A DNA stretch of 64,000 nucleotides from Tenacibaculum ovolyticum DSM 18103 (GCF_000430545.1 NZ_KE387163.1:275593-339592); one strand, 5' to 3'; counted from the first letter of the stretch, positions 1 through 9,334 are shown. Translations and numbers: made by a program. The notes: generated by a model not told the origin, from the letters alone.

Positions 1-434
1 TATTATTTAGAATAAATACCATTGAACTTAACTTGCCTCCACTTAGAGATCGAATTGGTGATGTTGAATTGTTAGCTAATCATTTCTTAAATAAGTTGAA
101 TCAGAAATATCGAAAAAAAATAGATGGTTTTAATAAACAAGCTCTCAATGGATTAAAAAAGTATCATTGGCCTGGTAATATTAGAGAAATAGAACACATA
201 ATTGAACGTGCAGTAATTATAACTGATAATACTCAAATTCAAACGGAAGATTTGCACTTTTCTACTAAAAAATTAGAAGCTTCAATGTCTGCTAGTTTAA
301 ATTTAGAAGAAACTGAAAAATTATTAATTGAACAAGCCTTGCAGAAACATCAAGGTAATATATCAAGAGCTGCAAAAGATTTAGGTTTAACCCGAGCTGC
401 GTTATATAGACGATTAGAAAAATATCAATTATAA
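1..434 (+). CDS. Sigma-54-dependent response regulator (NtrC family), 3' end only
   Basis: The gene enters from the left edge; the reading frame is open from base 3, giving 143 visible residues. The visible part is the end of the AAA+ sigma-54 activator domain (LPPLRDR, then WPGNIREIEHIIERAV, the GNxRE block that contacts nucleotide) followed by a Fis-type helix-turn-helix at the C terminus (GNISRAAKDLGLTRAALYRRL). Such proteins use ATP to open sigma-54 promoters. The stop codon is directly followed by the ATG of a histidine kinase, so the pair should be a two-component system. The receiver domain is outside the window. Family certain, target genes unknown. Confidence 0.93.
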   Translation, partial: LFRINTIELNLPPLRDRIGDVELLANHFLNKLNQKYRKKIDGFNKQALNGLKKYHWPGNIREIEHIIERAVIITDNTQIQTEDLHFSTKKLEASMSASLNLEETEKLLIEQALQKHQGNISRAAKDLGLTRAALYRRLEKYQL

Positions 435-1754
435 ATGGGAAAAACTCAATTTATTCAAATACTTATTAGAATTCTATTATTAATATTTAATGGTGTTTTA
501 ATTTTCTTTACTTATATTAAAGGTTATTCTGTTAATGTTATTGGGTTTTCATTATTATTTTTGTTTCAACTTTATTTATTTTTTGATTATTTAAAAAAAC
601 TTTTTGCTGATATCGAAAAATCTATTGATTGTTTGTTACATAATGATTATTCAAACACAATTTCATCAAAAAAAAGAGAAAACTCATTACATAACAAAAC
701 TTCATTATTATTAGAAAAACATAGAAAACAAAATCTTTTAAATACTTCTGAAGCCTTAATTCTTACAAACATTATAGAGAGTTTAAGTATTGGAGTTTTA
801 ATATTAAGGAAAGATGTTAATCAAAAAATTGAAGTTTTTCAAATTAATAAAGCTTTTACTGATTTCTTAAAAATTCCTAAGTTTTATAATTGGACCTTAT
901 TAAAAAATAAAATTGGGAATCTTTTAGAGTTCATTTTAAAATGGAATGCTTTAAAACATACTGTTAGTATAGATGTAAACGATACTGAAGAAAATTTTTT
1001 CTTAAAAACATCTGTAACACAAACAAATGAATATGAATATTTAATTCTTTCTTTAGAAACTATTCAACAATTAATAGACAAGAAAGAAAAAGAAGCGTGG
1101 TATAAGTTAATGAATGTAATGTCTCATGAAATTATTAATACTATTACTCCTATTAGTAGTTTAGCTGAAAATTTAGATTCTCTTTTACAAGAGGATGAGA
1201 AAGATGATGAAACTATGTTAGAATTATCTCAAGGATTGCAAATAATAAAAAAACGATCACATCATCTAACTACATTTGTTGATACTTATAGAAAATTAGC
1301 TGAATTACCGCTTCCGGTAAAAGAAAATTTTAATTTAACTAAAGTAATGCAAAACACATTTCAATTATTTGAACAAGAATTGAAATTAAAAAGTATTTTA
1401 TTAGAATTTAACACTACTGAAAATATATTTGTTTATGCAGATAAAAAACAAATAGAGCAAGTTGTTATAAACTTACTATCTAATTGTTTATATGCTTTAA
1501 CAAATATTGAGAACCCTGTAATTAAAGTTCAGCTTATAAAAGAAAAAAATAGGACTCACTTTTCTATTACCGATAATGGTATTGGTATTCTAAATGAAAT
1601 AAAGGATAATATTTTCATACCTTATTTTACAACTCGTAAAGATGGTTCTGGTATTGGTTTAACATTAAGTAAGAGTATAATAGAATCACATAACGGATCT
1701 ATTAAATTTACATCTATACCTAAAAAAACGTGTTTTACTATCACTTTACCTTAA
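435..1754 (+). CDS. Membrane-associated sensor histidine kinase (partner of the NtrC-type regulator)
   Basis: A 439-residue protein. Two hydrophobic helices lie at about 7-29 and 33-53, then a PAS-like region (about 105-215), then an H-box (VMSHEIINTITPI, His231). The ATPase domain follows with an N box (INLLSN), a G1 box (DNGIGI) and a G2 box (GSGIGLTLS). The loose H-box resembles NtrY/AtoS-type kinases that pair with sigma-54 activators. The ATG abuts the stop codon of the upstream regulator gene, so the two are cotranscribed and probably translationally coupled. No periplasmic sensor domain is present, so an internal or membrane signal is likely (inference). Confidence 0.9.
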   Translation: MGKTQFIQILIRILLLIFNGVLIFFTYIKGYSVNVIGFSLLFLFQLYLFFDYLKKLFADIEKSIDCLLHNDYSNTISSKKRENSLHNKTSLLLEKHRKQNLLNTSEALILTNIIESLSIGVLILRKDVNQKIEVFQINKAFTDFLKIPKFYNWTLLKNKIGNLLEFILKWNALKHTVSIDVNDTEENFFLKTSVTQTNEYEYLILSLETIQQLIDKKEKEAWYKLMNVMSHEIINTITPISSLAENLDSLLQEDEKDDETMLELSQGLQIIKKRSHHLTTFVDTYRKLAELPLPVKENFNLTKVMQNTFQLFEQELKLKSILLEFNTTENIFVYADKKQIEQVVINLLSNCLYALTNIENPVIKVQLIKEKNRTHFSITDNGIGILNEIKDNIFIPYFTTRKDGSGIGLTLSKSIIESHNGSIKFTSIPKKTCFTITLP

Positions 1755-2332
1755 TTTACATTTGTAAACAACTGTTTCTCCCCTATCTTTTTAACATATT
1801 TAAATCATAAAGTACTTATTTAGAGAAGTATATAATATTTACATTAATTATTTAGTCTCTTAATTATCTTCTACTACTTTATGGTTGATATATAAGCTAT
1901 TATTTACAAAAGTAATCTAATAGTAGCTGTATATATACAAAAATGGCTATAATAAGTAATAGTAATGAGTAATTCGCCGTTTACAATTAAATATTTAATA
2001 AGACTTGTGTATATAATATGAGGGTATTGTATTATAATAATTAAAACAACAATTGTAAACTACAAATGTAGTAATACTTTTCTTTTACATCTGTAATTAG
2101 CCTTACTGTACTGTTTCATCACCTAAAAGCACTTATATTATAGATTTACTCTATTAACCGCATCTAAACAACTGTAATTAAGTTATTTAACCGCTATTAA
2201 CTACACTATTGCTTTAATCAATATTGATTAAACATATCTTAATAAATGAATATTCTTCCTCTTGTATATCAATTTACAATTGTATATCTTTACTTTATCA
2301 GATATCAATAATCATTAGTTTACAATTGTAAC
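1755..2332. promoter_or_regulatory. Array of about eight TTTACA-NN-TGTAAA inverted-repeat operator-like sites
   Basis: The spacer between the histidine kinase and the XRE regulator carries no credible gene. It holds repeated 14-bp near-palindromes with a 2-nt centre at 1755-1768 (TTTACATTTGTAAA), 1903-1916, 2046-2059 (weak left arm), 2059-2072 (ACTACAAATGTAGT, perfect arms), 2084-2097, 2165-2178, 2273-2286 and 2319-2332. A lone half site is at 1980-1985. The last copy ends 4 nt before the ATG of the HTH gene. Repeated operators before a repressor gene suggest cooperative autoregulation. The arms are seen directly; the binding protein is inferred. Confidence 0.65.
2319..2332. promoter_or_regulatory. 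Start-proximal operator of the XRE gene
   Basis: TTTACAATTGTAAC fits the array consensus at 11 of 12 arm positions and ends 4 nt before the ATG at 2337. A protein bound here would cover the translation start region and any promoter close to it, so this copy is the most likely autorepression site. Confidence 0.6.
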
Positions 2333-2336
2333 ATTT

Positions 2337-2768
2337 ATGGAACTACTACCTAGGTTAAAAAAAATAATTGAGCATTATAATTTAACATCATCAACTTTTG
2401 CTGATGCAATTGATGTACAACGCTCTAGTATATCTCACCTACTATCTGGCAGAAATAAACCGAGTCTTGATTTTGTTATGAAAATAATAAACAAATTTCC
2501 TGAGGTAGACTTATATTGGCTATTATACGGAAAAGGTAGTTTTCCTAAAATTGAAGAAATTATTGAAACTAAAATTAAAAAAGAAGTCGTTGAAGAAAAT
2601 TTAACGGTACCTTCTCTATTTTCTGAAAATGTAACATCTGAACATGAGGTGGAAAAAAAATCAAATACGCAATTCTCAGCGACTGAAAAAAAGGACAAAA
2701 ACACAAAAAAAATAAGCCGTATTGTTTTATTTTTTGAAGACGGAAGTTTTGAAGCTTACAATCAATAA
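2337..2768 (+). CDS. XRE-family helix-turn-helix regulator
   Basis: A 143-residue protein. Residues about 5-65 form a Cro/CI-type HTH: a helix with TFADAIDVQRSSISHLLSGRNKPS and the family ending WLLYGKGSF. A poorly conserved Lys/Glu-rich linker follows (about 70-125), then a short C-terminal block (RIVLFFEDGSFEAY) of the kind seen at the end of these flavobacterial regulators. There is no peptidase domain, so it is not a LexA/CI self-cleaving repressor. It stands alone behind an array of palindromes, so it probably represses its own gene and perhaps others. Its regulon cannot be read from this window. Confidence 0.88.
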   Translation: MELLPRLKKIIEHYNLTSSTFADAIDVQRSSISHLLSGRNKPSLDFVMKIINKFPEVDLYWLLYGKGSFPKIEEIIETKIKKEVVEENLTVPSLFSENVTSEHEVEKKSNTQFSATEKKDKNTKKISRIVLFFEDGSFEAYNQ

Positions 2769-2935
2769 TTATATTAACTCTCTTTTTAACTTAAAAAATA
2801 ATTAGTGTAAACTCTTTAGTTCTGATTAATAATTATCTCCTTTTTTCTTAAAAATTTGTAACTAAAAACAATTAATGTTAGAATAATAGATTTAAGTTTA
2901 GTTATGAAATGAAGATATAAACTTCTAGAAATAAC

Positions 2936-2967
2936 AAAACCCTGCTATTATTAAATAGCAGGGTTTT
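2936..2967 (-). terminator. Intrinsic terminator of fabG (possibly bidirectional)
   Basis: A 13-bp perfect stem (AAAACCCTGCTAT at 2936-2948 with its complement at 2955-2967) is A-rich on one side and T-rich on the other. It lies just after the fabG stop on the minus strand and could also stop plus-strand transcripts from the XRE gene. Confidence 0.85.
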
Positions 2968-2993
2968 ATAATAAAAATATTATTTTGAATATT

Positions 2994-3740
2994 TTACGTT
3001 AACATTCCTCCATCAACAGATAAAGTTTGCCCTGTAATATATGCACTCATATCAGATGCTAAAAACACACAAGCATTTGCAATGTCTTCTGGAGTTCCTC
3101 CTCTTTTTAAAGGAATTTCATTACGCCATCCTTCAACTACTTTTTCATCTAACTTTGCTGTCATTTCAGTTTCAATAAACCCAGGAGCAACTACGTTACT
3201 TCTAATATTTCTTGAACCTAATTCTAAAGCTACTGATTTAGAAAAACCGATAATACCAGATTTTGAAGCTGCATAATTTGCTTGACCTGCATTTCCTTTT
3301 AATCCAACAACAGAACTCATATTAATAATTGAACCTTTGCGTTGTTTCATCATCGGACGAATAACAGCTTTAGTTAAATTAAAAACAGACTTTAAGTTTA
3401 CTTCAATTACCTTATCAAAATCATCTTCTGAAATACGCATTAGTAAGTTATCTTTTGTAATACCTGCATTATTGATCAATACATCAATACTACCAAACTC
3501 AGTATGTACTTCTTTAGCTAATTCTTGAGCTGCATCAAAATCTGCTGCGTTTGATTGATATCCTTTCGCTTTTACTCCTAAATCTGTCAATTCTTTTTCT
3601 AAAGCAGTTGCTGCATCAACAGACGAACTATATGTAAAAGCAATATTAGCACCTTGTTTTGCAAACTCTACAGCTATACCACGACCAATACCTCTAGAAG
3701 CTCCGGTTATAATTGCTGTTTTATTTTCTAATAATTTCAT
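2994..3740 (-). CDS. fabG: 3-oxoacyl-[acyl-carrier-protein] reductase
   Basis: A 248-residue short-chain dehydrogenase of standard FabG length that reduces 3-oxoacyl-ACP with NADPH in type II fatty acid synthesis. Visible: the cofactor loop TGASRGIG (12-19), NNAG (90-93), Asn115, the catalytic Ser142/143, and Tyr156 and Lys160 in the YAASK motif. It is monocistronic, with a hairpin terminator downstream and a TATATTTG -7 element 22 nt upstream of the ATG. A dehydrogenase with another substrate is possible, but the full motif set and size favour FabG. Confidence 0.93.
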   Translation of the reverse strand: MKLLENKTAIITGASRGIGRGIAVEFAKQGANIAFTYSSSVDAATALEKELTDLGVKAKGYQSNAADFDAAQELAKEVHTEFGSIDVLINNAGITKDNLLMRISEDDFDKVIEVNLKSVFNLTKAVIRPMMKQRKGSIINMSSVVGLKGNAGQANYAASKSGIIGFSKSVALELGSRNIRSNVVAPGFIETEMTAKLDEKVVEGWRNEIPLKRGGTPEDIANACVFLASDMSAYITGQTLSVDGGMLT

Positions 3741-3762
3741 TATCTAGTTGTTTTTAATAGGT

Positions 3763-3770
3763 CAAATATA
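3763..3770 (-). promoter_or_regulatory. -7 element of fabG (TATATTTG)
   Basis: On the minus strand TATATTTG matches the Bacteroidota -7 consensus TAnnTTTG. No TTG at the usual -33 distance is evident, and the next upstream sequence is the terminator of the neighbouring gene. Confidence 0.5.
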
Positions 3771-3776
3771 AAAATA

Positions 3777-3812
3777 AAAATCCTGCTAAAGAACACTCTT
3801 CAGCAGGATTTT
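3777..3812 (-). terminator. Intrinsic terminator of the M16 protease gene
   Basis: An 11-bp stem (AAAATCCTGCT at 3777-3787 pairing with 3802-3812) lies 20 nt past the stop of the M16 gene and ends in a T-run on the minus strand. Confidence 0.85.
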
Positions 3813-3833
3813 AATTAGTATAAAATTATTTTA

Positions 3834-6803
3834 TTAAGATTTTATTTTTTTCTCATTTACATAATTAAATAAATAATCAACATCTAATTCTTTGATTTTA
3901 CCTAACTTTTGTAAAGACTTCACATCTAAATCTTTCTTATTTCCTATAACCATTACATTATAAGATTCTCCCTTTACATTTTTATCAAAGAAAGCTTTTA
4001 AATCTTCTATTTTCATTGCCTTAATCGTGTTATACATTTGCTCACGATTATCGTTATCAATTCCTAACTTTTTTAATCTTTCATAAGACCAAAAAATACT
4101 TGACTTTGTAATACGCTGTGCGGCAATCTTTTTTAATGTAGATTCTTTTGCTGCATTAAATTGTTTTTCAGCTTCTGGCATGTTATTCATTAATTCTAAC
4201 ATTGCATCAACTGCTTGTGTTAGTTTATTTGCCTGTGTACCAACATATGCCATTACATAATTATTACCATCTTTTTTACGAGCACTACTATATGATGCAA
4301 ATGCTGAATAAGCTAATGACTTACTTTCACGAATTTCTTGAAATACAATTGATGATAATCCGCTGCCAAAATAAGTATTAAATAATGTTGATGCTGCTAA
4401 GTTTTCTGGTTTAAAAGGTTCTCCTTTTGCTAAAAATAATAATTCTGATTGAACCATATCGTAATTTGTAAAAAACACATTACCTCCAGTTTCAGTTTCA
4501 ACATACTCTTTTGCTTTAGGATATTCTTTTAATTTACCATATATTTTATGATGTGTATCTAAAGCAGTAACAGCTGCTTTTACATCTTTACCATAATAAA
4601 AAACACGTTGCTTATAATTCTTTAAATCTTTAAGGATACTTACTAACTCAACCGGATCAATTGCTTTTAACTCATCAACTTGCATTATGTTACGTAAACG
4701 AGAATCTTCACCATATTTACCATAATTCATTAAACCGTTCCAAAGAATATTTCCTTTTTGAGTTTTTCCGTTCTGACGTCCTTTATAAATTTTTTCTACA
4801 TATTTATCAAATGCTCCTTGATCAGCTTTTGCATTATCCCATAAATGTTCTAATAATTCTAATCCTTTAGGTAAATTTTCTTTTAAACCTCTTAAACCAA
4901 CATATGTTTTATCATCTTGAGCACTTACGTAATAATCTACTCCTAATTTATAAAACTCTTTTTTGATATCTTCAGCTGAATATTTATCAGTCCCTAAAAA
5001 TTCTAAATAACCTGCAGCAAGACTTAATTTTTTATCATTGTCTTTACCCATGTCAAAAATAATATTCAAATCAAATAAATCATTATTCTTATTTTCAACA
5101 TAAGATACTGAAATATCATTTTTAGTTTTCAGTTCTTTAATCGCTGTTTTATAGTCAACAAATTTTGGCTGTAATGGTGCTGATTTTTTCTTGTTAAATT
5201 CAGTAATAAATTCAGAGCTCTTACCTCTATTTAAATTAACGGGTGTAATTCCTGGGTTTTTAACCTTTACTATATTTTTATCTTCTCCTTTACGTTTGTA
5301 TGTTACAACGTAGTTATTTTGATAAAATGTATTAGCAAAAGCAACTAATTCAGTTTTTGTAATTTTCTTTAGATCATCTAAAAACTTAACTTTATCTGAC
5401 CAATTTTCATGGTGAATAAATGCATTAAAATAAGCACTTGCTAAAGCAGTATTATTTTCATATTGACGTGTTTGACTTAATTTTAAGTCATTTACAACGG
5501 CTTCAATCATCCATTCGTCAAATTCACCTTTCTTTAATTTCTCTATTTGAGCTAATAATAAATCTTTAACTTCATCTAAAGTTTGTTCAGATTTTGGAGA
5601 ACCAGTAAATTCATGATAACCATAGTCATTTAAAAAAGTAGGAGAACAACCAGCTCTTTGAACTGCTTGCTTTTGATTTAAATTTAAATCAATTAAACCA
5701 GCATTACCATTTGCCATAATCATATCACAAAGTGTAACTAGTTTTTCTTCTTTTGTATTAACACCTTTTGAACGGAAAGCTATAGAAATACTTTCTGATG
5801 TTGGCCCAAATACTTCTTTAACAATTGGTGCTGTAAGAACCTCTTCTTTAGGTAATATTGGATGTGTTAATTCTTTCTTTTCGAACTTACCAAAAGTTTC
5901 ATTTATCTTTTTAATAGTAGCATCAAAATCTAAATCTCCAACTAATACAATAGCCATATTATTTGGCACGTAATATTTATCGAAATAATTATTTATATCG
6001 ATCATTGAAGGATTTTTTAAATGCTCCGCTTTACCAATAGTTGATTGTTGTCCATAAGGATGATTAGGAAATAAACCTTTTAACATTGCAGCATAACTCT
6101 TTCTAAAATCGTTATCCTGACCACGGTTAAACTCCTCAAAAACAGCTTCTAACTCAGTATGAAATAAACGTAATACTAATGAACTAAAACGTTCAGATTC
6201 TAAATCTAACCATTTATTTAACTCATTAGCAGGAATTTTGTTTTTATATACTGTTTCTTCAAACCATGTATGTGCATTGGTACCAGTAGCACCAAGTGAT
6301 TCAATAATTTTTTTATACTCACCTGAATTTCCATATTTAGATGCTTCTAAAGAAACACTATCAATTTTTTTATAAAGAGCTAATTTCTTTTCTTCATTTT
6401 TTTCAGCTCTATGCTTTTCATATAAATCAGATATTTCACTCAAAAACTTTTTCTCTTTATCCCAATCAAGAGCTCCTATTTTATGCGTTCCTTTAAACAA
6501 CATATGCTCTAAATAATGAGCTAACCCAGTAGATTTTTTAGGGTCGTAATTTGAACCTGCACGAACTGCAATATATGTTTGAATTTTTGGTTCATCAGTA
6601 TTTTTACTTAAATATACTTTTAAACCATTATCTAAAGTATATAAGCGTAAGCCTGTTGGGTCATTTGAAACAGTTTCATATTTAAAACCATTTGTTCCTG
6701 TATGATTTTCTTTTTTCACTTCATTGTTTGAAGTTGTTGTTTTCTTACAGCTTATAGCAGTAATTAAAAACATACATGCTAATAGCAATTTAATTGTTTT
6801 CAT
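3834..6803 (-). CDS. M16 family zinc metalloprotease, lipoprotein
   Basis: A 989-residue protein with a lipoprotein signal (lipobox ending at Cys19, then KKTTT), so it should be membrane-anchored on the periplasmic side. The inverted zinc motif HxxEH is HYLEH at 96-100 (GLAHYLEHMLFKGT), with acidic residues of the third ligand region further on in ELEAVFEEFNRG. The length fits a tandem M16 peptidase: an active N-terminal pair of domains, then a C-terminal pair without the zinc motif (the half starting near residue 550). The family degrades peptides in an enclosed chamber. The gene has its own terminator and a separate transcript from sucD. The substrate is unknown. Confidence 0.92.
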   Translation of the reverse strand: MKTIKLLLACMFLITAISCKKTTTSNNEVKKENHTGTNGFKYETVSNDPTGLRLYTLDNGLKVYLSKNTDEPKIQTYIAVRAGSNYDPKKSTGLAHYLEHMLFKGTHKIGALDWDKEKKFLSEISDLYEKHRAEKNEEKKLALYKKIDSVSLEASKYGNSGEYKKIIESLGATGTNAHTWFEETVYKNKIPANELNKWLDLESERFSSLVLRLFHTELEAVFEEFNRGQDNDFRKSYAAMLKGLFPNHPYGQQSTIGKAEHLKNPSMIDINNYFDKYYVPNNMAIVLVGDLDFDATIKKINETFGKFEKKELTHPILPKEEVLTAPIVKEVFGPTSESISIAFRSKGVNTKEEKLVTLCDMIMANGNAGLIDLNLNQKQAVQRAGCSPTFLNDYGYHEFTGSPKSEQTLDEVKDLLLAQIEKLKKGEFDEWMIEAVVNDLKLSQTRQYENNTALASAYFNAFIHHENWSDKVKFLDDLKKITKTELVAFANTFYQNNYVVTYKRKGEDKNIVKVKNPGITPVNLNRGKSSEFITEFNKKKSAPLQPKFVDYKTAIKELKTKNDISVSYVENKNNDLFDLNIIFDMGKDNDKKLSLAAGYLEFLGTDKYSAEDIKKEFYKLGVDYYVSAQDDKTYVGLRGLKENLPKGLELLEHLWDNAKADQGAFDKYVEKIYKGRQNGKTQKGNILWNGLMNYGKYGEDSRLRNIMQVDELKAIDPVELVSILKDLKNYKQRVFYYGKDVKAAVTALDTHHKIYGKLKEYPKAKEYVETETGGNVFFTNYDMVQSELLFLAKGEPFKPENLAASTLFNTYFGSGLSSIVFQEIRESKSLAYSAFASYSSARKKDGNNYVMAYVGTQANKLTQAVDAMLELMNNMPEAEKQFNAAKESTLKKIAAQRITKSSIFWSYERLKKLGIDNDNREQMYNTIKAMKIEDLKAFFDKNVKGESYNVMVIGNKKDLDVKSLQKLGKIKELDVDYLFNYVNEKKIKS

Positions 6804-6828
6804 TTTTATTTGGGTTTGATTAAATTAA

Positions 6829-6861
6829 AAAATCCGTTGAATTGACAATTCAACGGATTTT
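6829..6861 (-). terminator. Intrinsic terminator of sucD
   Basis: A 15-bp perfect stem (AAAATCCGTTGAATT at 6829-6843 with 6847-6861) with a GAC loop and flanking T-run, about 40 nt after the sucD stop on the minus strand. Confidence 0.87.
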
Positions 6862-6900
6862 AAAGAAAAATATTTTAATATATTATCAGTTTTTACAAAA

Positions 6901-7773
6901 TTATGCTAAAACTTTTGCTACCATTTCACCAATCTTAGCAGGAGATTCAACAACGTGAACTCCATTTTCAGCTAAAATTTTCATTTTTGCTTGAGCTGTA
7001 TCATCATCACCACCTACAATTGCACCTGCATGCCCCATTGTTCTACCAGCTGGCGCTGTTTGACCTGCAATAAAACCAATAACTGGTTTACGGTTACCAT
7101 CAGCTTTAATCCAACGAGCAGCTTCTGCTTCTAAATTACCACCAATTTCACCAATCATAACAATTGCTTCAGTTTCATCGTCATTCATTAGTAACTCAAC
7201 AGCTTCTTTTGTTGTAGTTCCAATAATTGGATCTCCACCAATACCAATAGCTGTAGTAATACCATATCCTTGTTTTACAACTTGGTCAGCAGCTTCATAA
7301 GTTAAAGTTCCTGATTTTGAAACGATACCTATTTTACCTTTTTTGAAAATAAATCCTGGCATAATACCAACTTTAGCTTCATCAGGAGTAATTACTCCAG
7401 GACAGTTAGGTCCTACTAAAGTACAATCTAATTGATCTACGTAAGCTTTTACTTTTACCATATCAGCAGTAGGAATTCCTTCAGTAATACAAATAATTAC
7501 TTTAATTCCTGCTTCAGCAGATTCCATAATAGCATCAGCAGCAAATGCTGGTGGTACAAAAATAATAGAAGTATCTGCTCCTACTTTTTGTACAGCTTCA
7601 TCAACTGTATTAAAAACTGGTTTACCTATGTGCTCTTGTCCTCCTTTACCTGGTGTTACACCTCCTACGACGTTTGTACCGTAATCGATCATTTGACCAG
7701 CGTGAAAAGTACCTTCACTACCTGTAAAACCTTGAACTATAATTTTTGAATCTTTATTTACTAAAACACTCAT
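6901..7773 (-). CDS. sucD: Succinyl-CoA ligase, alpha subunit
   Basis: A 290-residue protein of usual SucD length. The CoA-binding Rossmann part starts with VQGFTGSEGTFH (13-24). VGPNCPGVI (120-128) and the phosphohistidine loop GHAGAIVGG with His248 are intact. With SucC it makes ATP or GTP from succinyl-CoA in the citric acid cycle. The beta-subunit gene sucC is not adjacent, which is common in Bacteroidota. It has its own -7 element (TATTTTTG, 7804-7811) and terminator, so it is probably transcribed apart from the upstream lpx/efp genes. Confidence 0.95.
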   Translation of the reverse strand: MSVLVNKDSKIIVQGFTGSEGTFHAGQMIDYGTNVVGGVTPGKGGQEHIGKPVFNTVDEAVQKVGADTSIIFVPPAFAADAIMESAEAGIKVIICITEGIPTADMVKVKAYVDQLDCTLVGPNCPGVITPDEAKVGIMPGFIFKKGKIGIVSKSGTLTYEAADQVVKQGYGITTAIGIGGDPIIGTTTKEAVELLMNDDETEAIVMIGEIGGNLEAEAARWIKADGNRKPVIGFIAGQTAPAGRTMGHAGAIVGGDDDTAQAKMKILAENGVHVVESPAKIGEMVAKVLA

Positions 7774-7803
7774 TGGTATATTTTTATTTAATTTTAAGCT
7801 TCA

Positions 7804-7811
7804 CAAAAATA
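7804..7811 (-). promoter_or_regulatory. -7 element of sucD (TATTTTTG)
   Basis: On the minus strand TATTTTTG lies 30 nt before the sucD ATG and fits TAnnTTTG. A clear -33 TTG is not seen. Confidence 0.5.
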
Positions 7812-7838
7812 GTTTTTTGTAATTGATTTGTGAAACTT

Positions 7839-8765
7839 TTATATCTTTTTTTGTTCTTTTACTAATCGTTTTATTTCAGCCAATTCTTTTAACTTACTTC
7901 TAGATTCAGAAACTGGTGTTCCGAAATACGATTTACCTCCTTCTACAGATTTTGTAACACCTGTTTGTCCGAGTATTACAGCTCCTTTACCTATAGTAAT
8001 TCCGCTGTTTGTTCCAACCTGACCCCATATAGTTACTTCGTCTTCAATAATAACACAACCAGCAATACCAGTTTGTGATGCTATTAAACACTTTTTACCT
8101 ATTATAGTATCATGCCCTACATGAACCTGATTATCAATTTTTGTTCCTGCTCCAATAGTAGTATTACCTGTTACGCCTTTATCAATTGTACAAGAAGCTC
8201 CTAAATCTACATTATCTTCTAAAATAACGCTTCCTCCTGAAATTAATTTATCAAAGCCTTCAGGCCTGTTTTTATAATAAAAAGCATCTGCTCCTAAAAC
8301 AGTATTCGCATGAATTGTAACATTGTTTCCAATAATAGTGTTGCTATAAATAGCAACATTAGGATGAATCAAACAATTTTTTCCTATAGATACATTATCA
8401 CCTATAAAAACATTTGGTTGAATAACAGTTCCTTCTCCAATAATTGCACTTTCAGAAATACTTTCTTTTGATGCTATAAATGGATTAAAATATTTTGTTA
8501 TTTTATTAAAATCTCTAAAAGGGTCATCTGATATTAATAATGATTTTCCTTCTGGACAAGCTACTTCTTTATTAATTAAAATAGTCGTTGCTGCCGAGTT
8601 TAACGCTTTACTATAATATTTAGGATGATCTACAAAAACAATATCTCCCTTTTCTACCACATGAATTTCATTAATTCCTGTAATAGAAAAAGAAGATTTA
8701 CCAACAAATTCACAACTTAAGAGTTGCGCTATTTGTTGTAAAGTTTGTGTGTTTTTAAATTTCAA
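7839..8765 (-). CDS. LpxD-like left-handed beta-helix acyltransferase (second paralogue)
   Basis: A 308-residue protein with the LpxD layout: a small N-terminal uridine-binding-like domain (1-100), hexapeptide repeats (about 105-275; IGDNVSIGKN, IGAGTKIDNQ) and a helical tail. The catalytic-type His is kept in VHVGHDTIIG (His218). It is shorter than and clearly different from the canonical LpxD encoded at 11576-12616, and it lacks that protein's DGFGFA block. It starts with TTG 2 nt after the efp stop, with no ATG alternative, so it is likely coupled to efp. Role inferred: an acyltransferase with different acyl or sugar specificity in lipid A or another glycolipid. Confidence 0.8.
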   Translation of the reverse strand: MKFKNTQTLQQIAQLLSCEFVGKSSFSITGINEIHVVEKGDIVFVDHPKYYSKALNSAATTILINKEVACPEGKSLLISDDPFRDFNKITKYFNPFIASKESISESAIIGEGTVIQPNVFIGDNVSIGKNCLIHPNVAIYSNTIIGNNVTIHANTVLGADAFYYKNRPEGFDKLISGGSVILEDNVDLGASCTIDKGVTGNTTIGAGTKIDNQVHVGHDTIIGKKCLIASQTGIAGCVIIEDEVTIWGQVGTNSGITIGKGAVILGQTGVTKSVEGGKSYFGTPVSESRSKLKELAEIKRLVKEQKKI

Positions 8766-8767
8766 AA

Positions 8768-9334
8768 TTATTCTTTAACACGTTCTTGGTATGTACCTTT
8801 TGTTGTTTCAACCTTAATCTTATCTCCCTCATTTATAAAAAGAGGAACATTTACGATTGCTCCAGATTCAACAGTTGCTGGCTTTGTTGCATTCGTTGCT
8901 GTGTTTCCTTTTACTCCTGGTTCAGTATGAGTAACTTCTAAAATTACACTTGCAGGCATATCTACAGCTAAAGGCATATCATCTTCAGAATTGATAATAA
9001 TAGTAACTACCTCACCTTCTTTCATTAATTCTGGTGCATCTAAAGCACTTTTTTCTAATGTAATTTGAGAATAATCTACTTGATTCATAAAGTGAAATGT
9101 CTCTCCTTCTTTGTATAAGTATTGAAATTTATGTGTTTCAACTCTAACATCATCAATTTTTCTTCCTGAAGGGAAAGTATTATCTACTACTTTACCATTC
9201 GTAACACTTTTTAATTTTGTTCTTACAAAAGCAGGTCCTTTTCCTGGTTTTACATGTAAAAATTCAACAACTTTATATATATCGTTGTTGTATCTCATAC
9301 ATAATCCGTTTTTAATATCTGATGTTGTAGCCAT
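8768..9334 (-). CDS. efp: Translation elongation factor P
   Basis: A 188-residue protein of normal EF-P length. EF-P rescues ribosomes stalled at polyproline stretches. The N-terminal KOW-like domain holds the tip loop VKPGKGPAF, with Lys32 at the position modified in other bacteria. The two OB domains follow, ending with the conserved INEGDKIKVETTKGTYQERV. It sits inside the lipid A cluster between lpxA (67-nt gap) and the second lpxD-like gene (2-nt gap), a placement that looks like operon sharing rather than a functional link. Confidence 0.95.
   Translation of the reverse strand: MATTSDIKNGLCMRYNNDIYKVVEFLHVKPGKGPAFVRTKLKSVTNGKVVDNTFPSGRKIDDVRVETHKFQYLYKEGETFHFMNQVDYSQITLEKSALDAPELMKEGEVVTIIINSEDDMPLAVDMPASVILEVTHTEPGVKGNTATNATKPATVESGAIVNVPLFINEGDKIKVETTKGTYQERVKE

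Noticed and set aside
1925..1945. TGTATATATACA palindrome in the spacer before the XRE gene
   Set aside because: The arms are in the opposite order to the TTTACA-NN-TGTAAA motif and the sequence is plain TA-rich, so it is not counted as an operator copy.
1755..2336. CRISPR-like array
   Set aside because: The repeated motifs are 14-bp palindromes at irregular spacing (13 to 148 bp), with no conserved direct repeat of CRISPR length, no spacer regularity and no cas genes.
5960..5982. Sigma-54-type promoter TTGGCACG
   Set aside because: It lies within the M16 gene and the matching -12 GC is missing, so it is chance.
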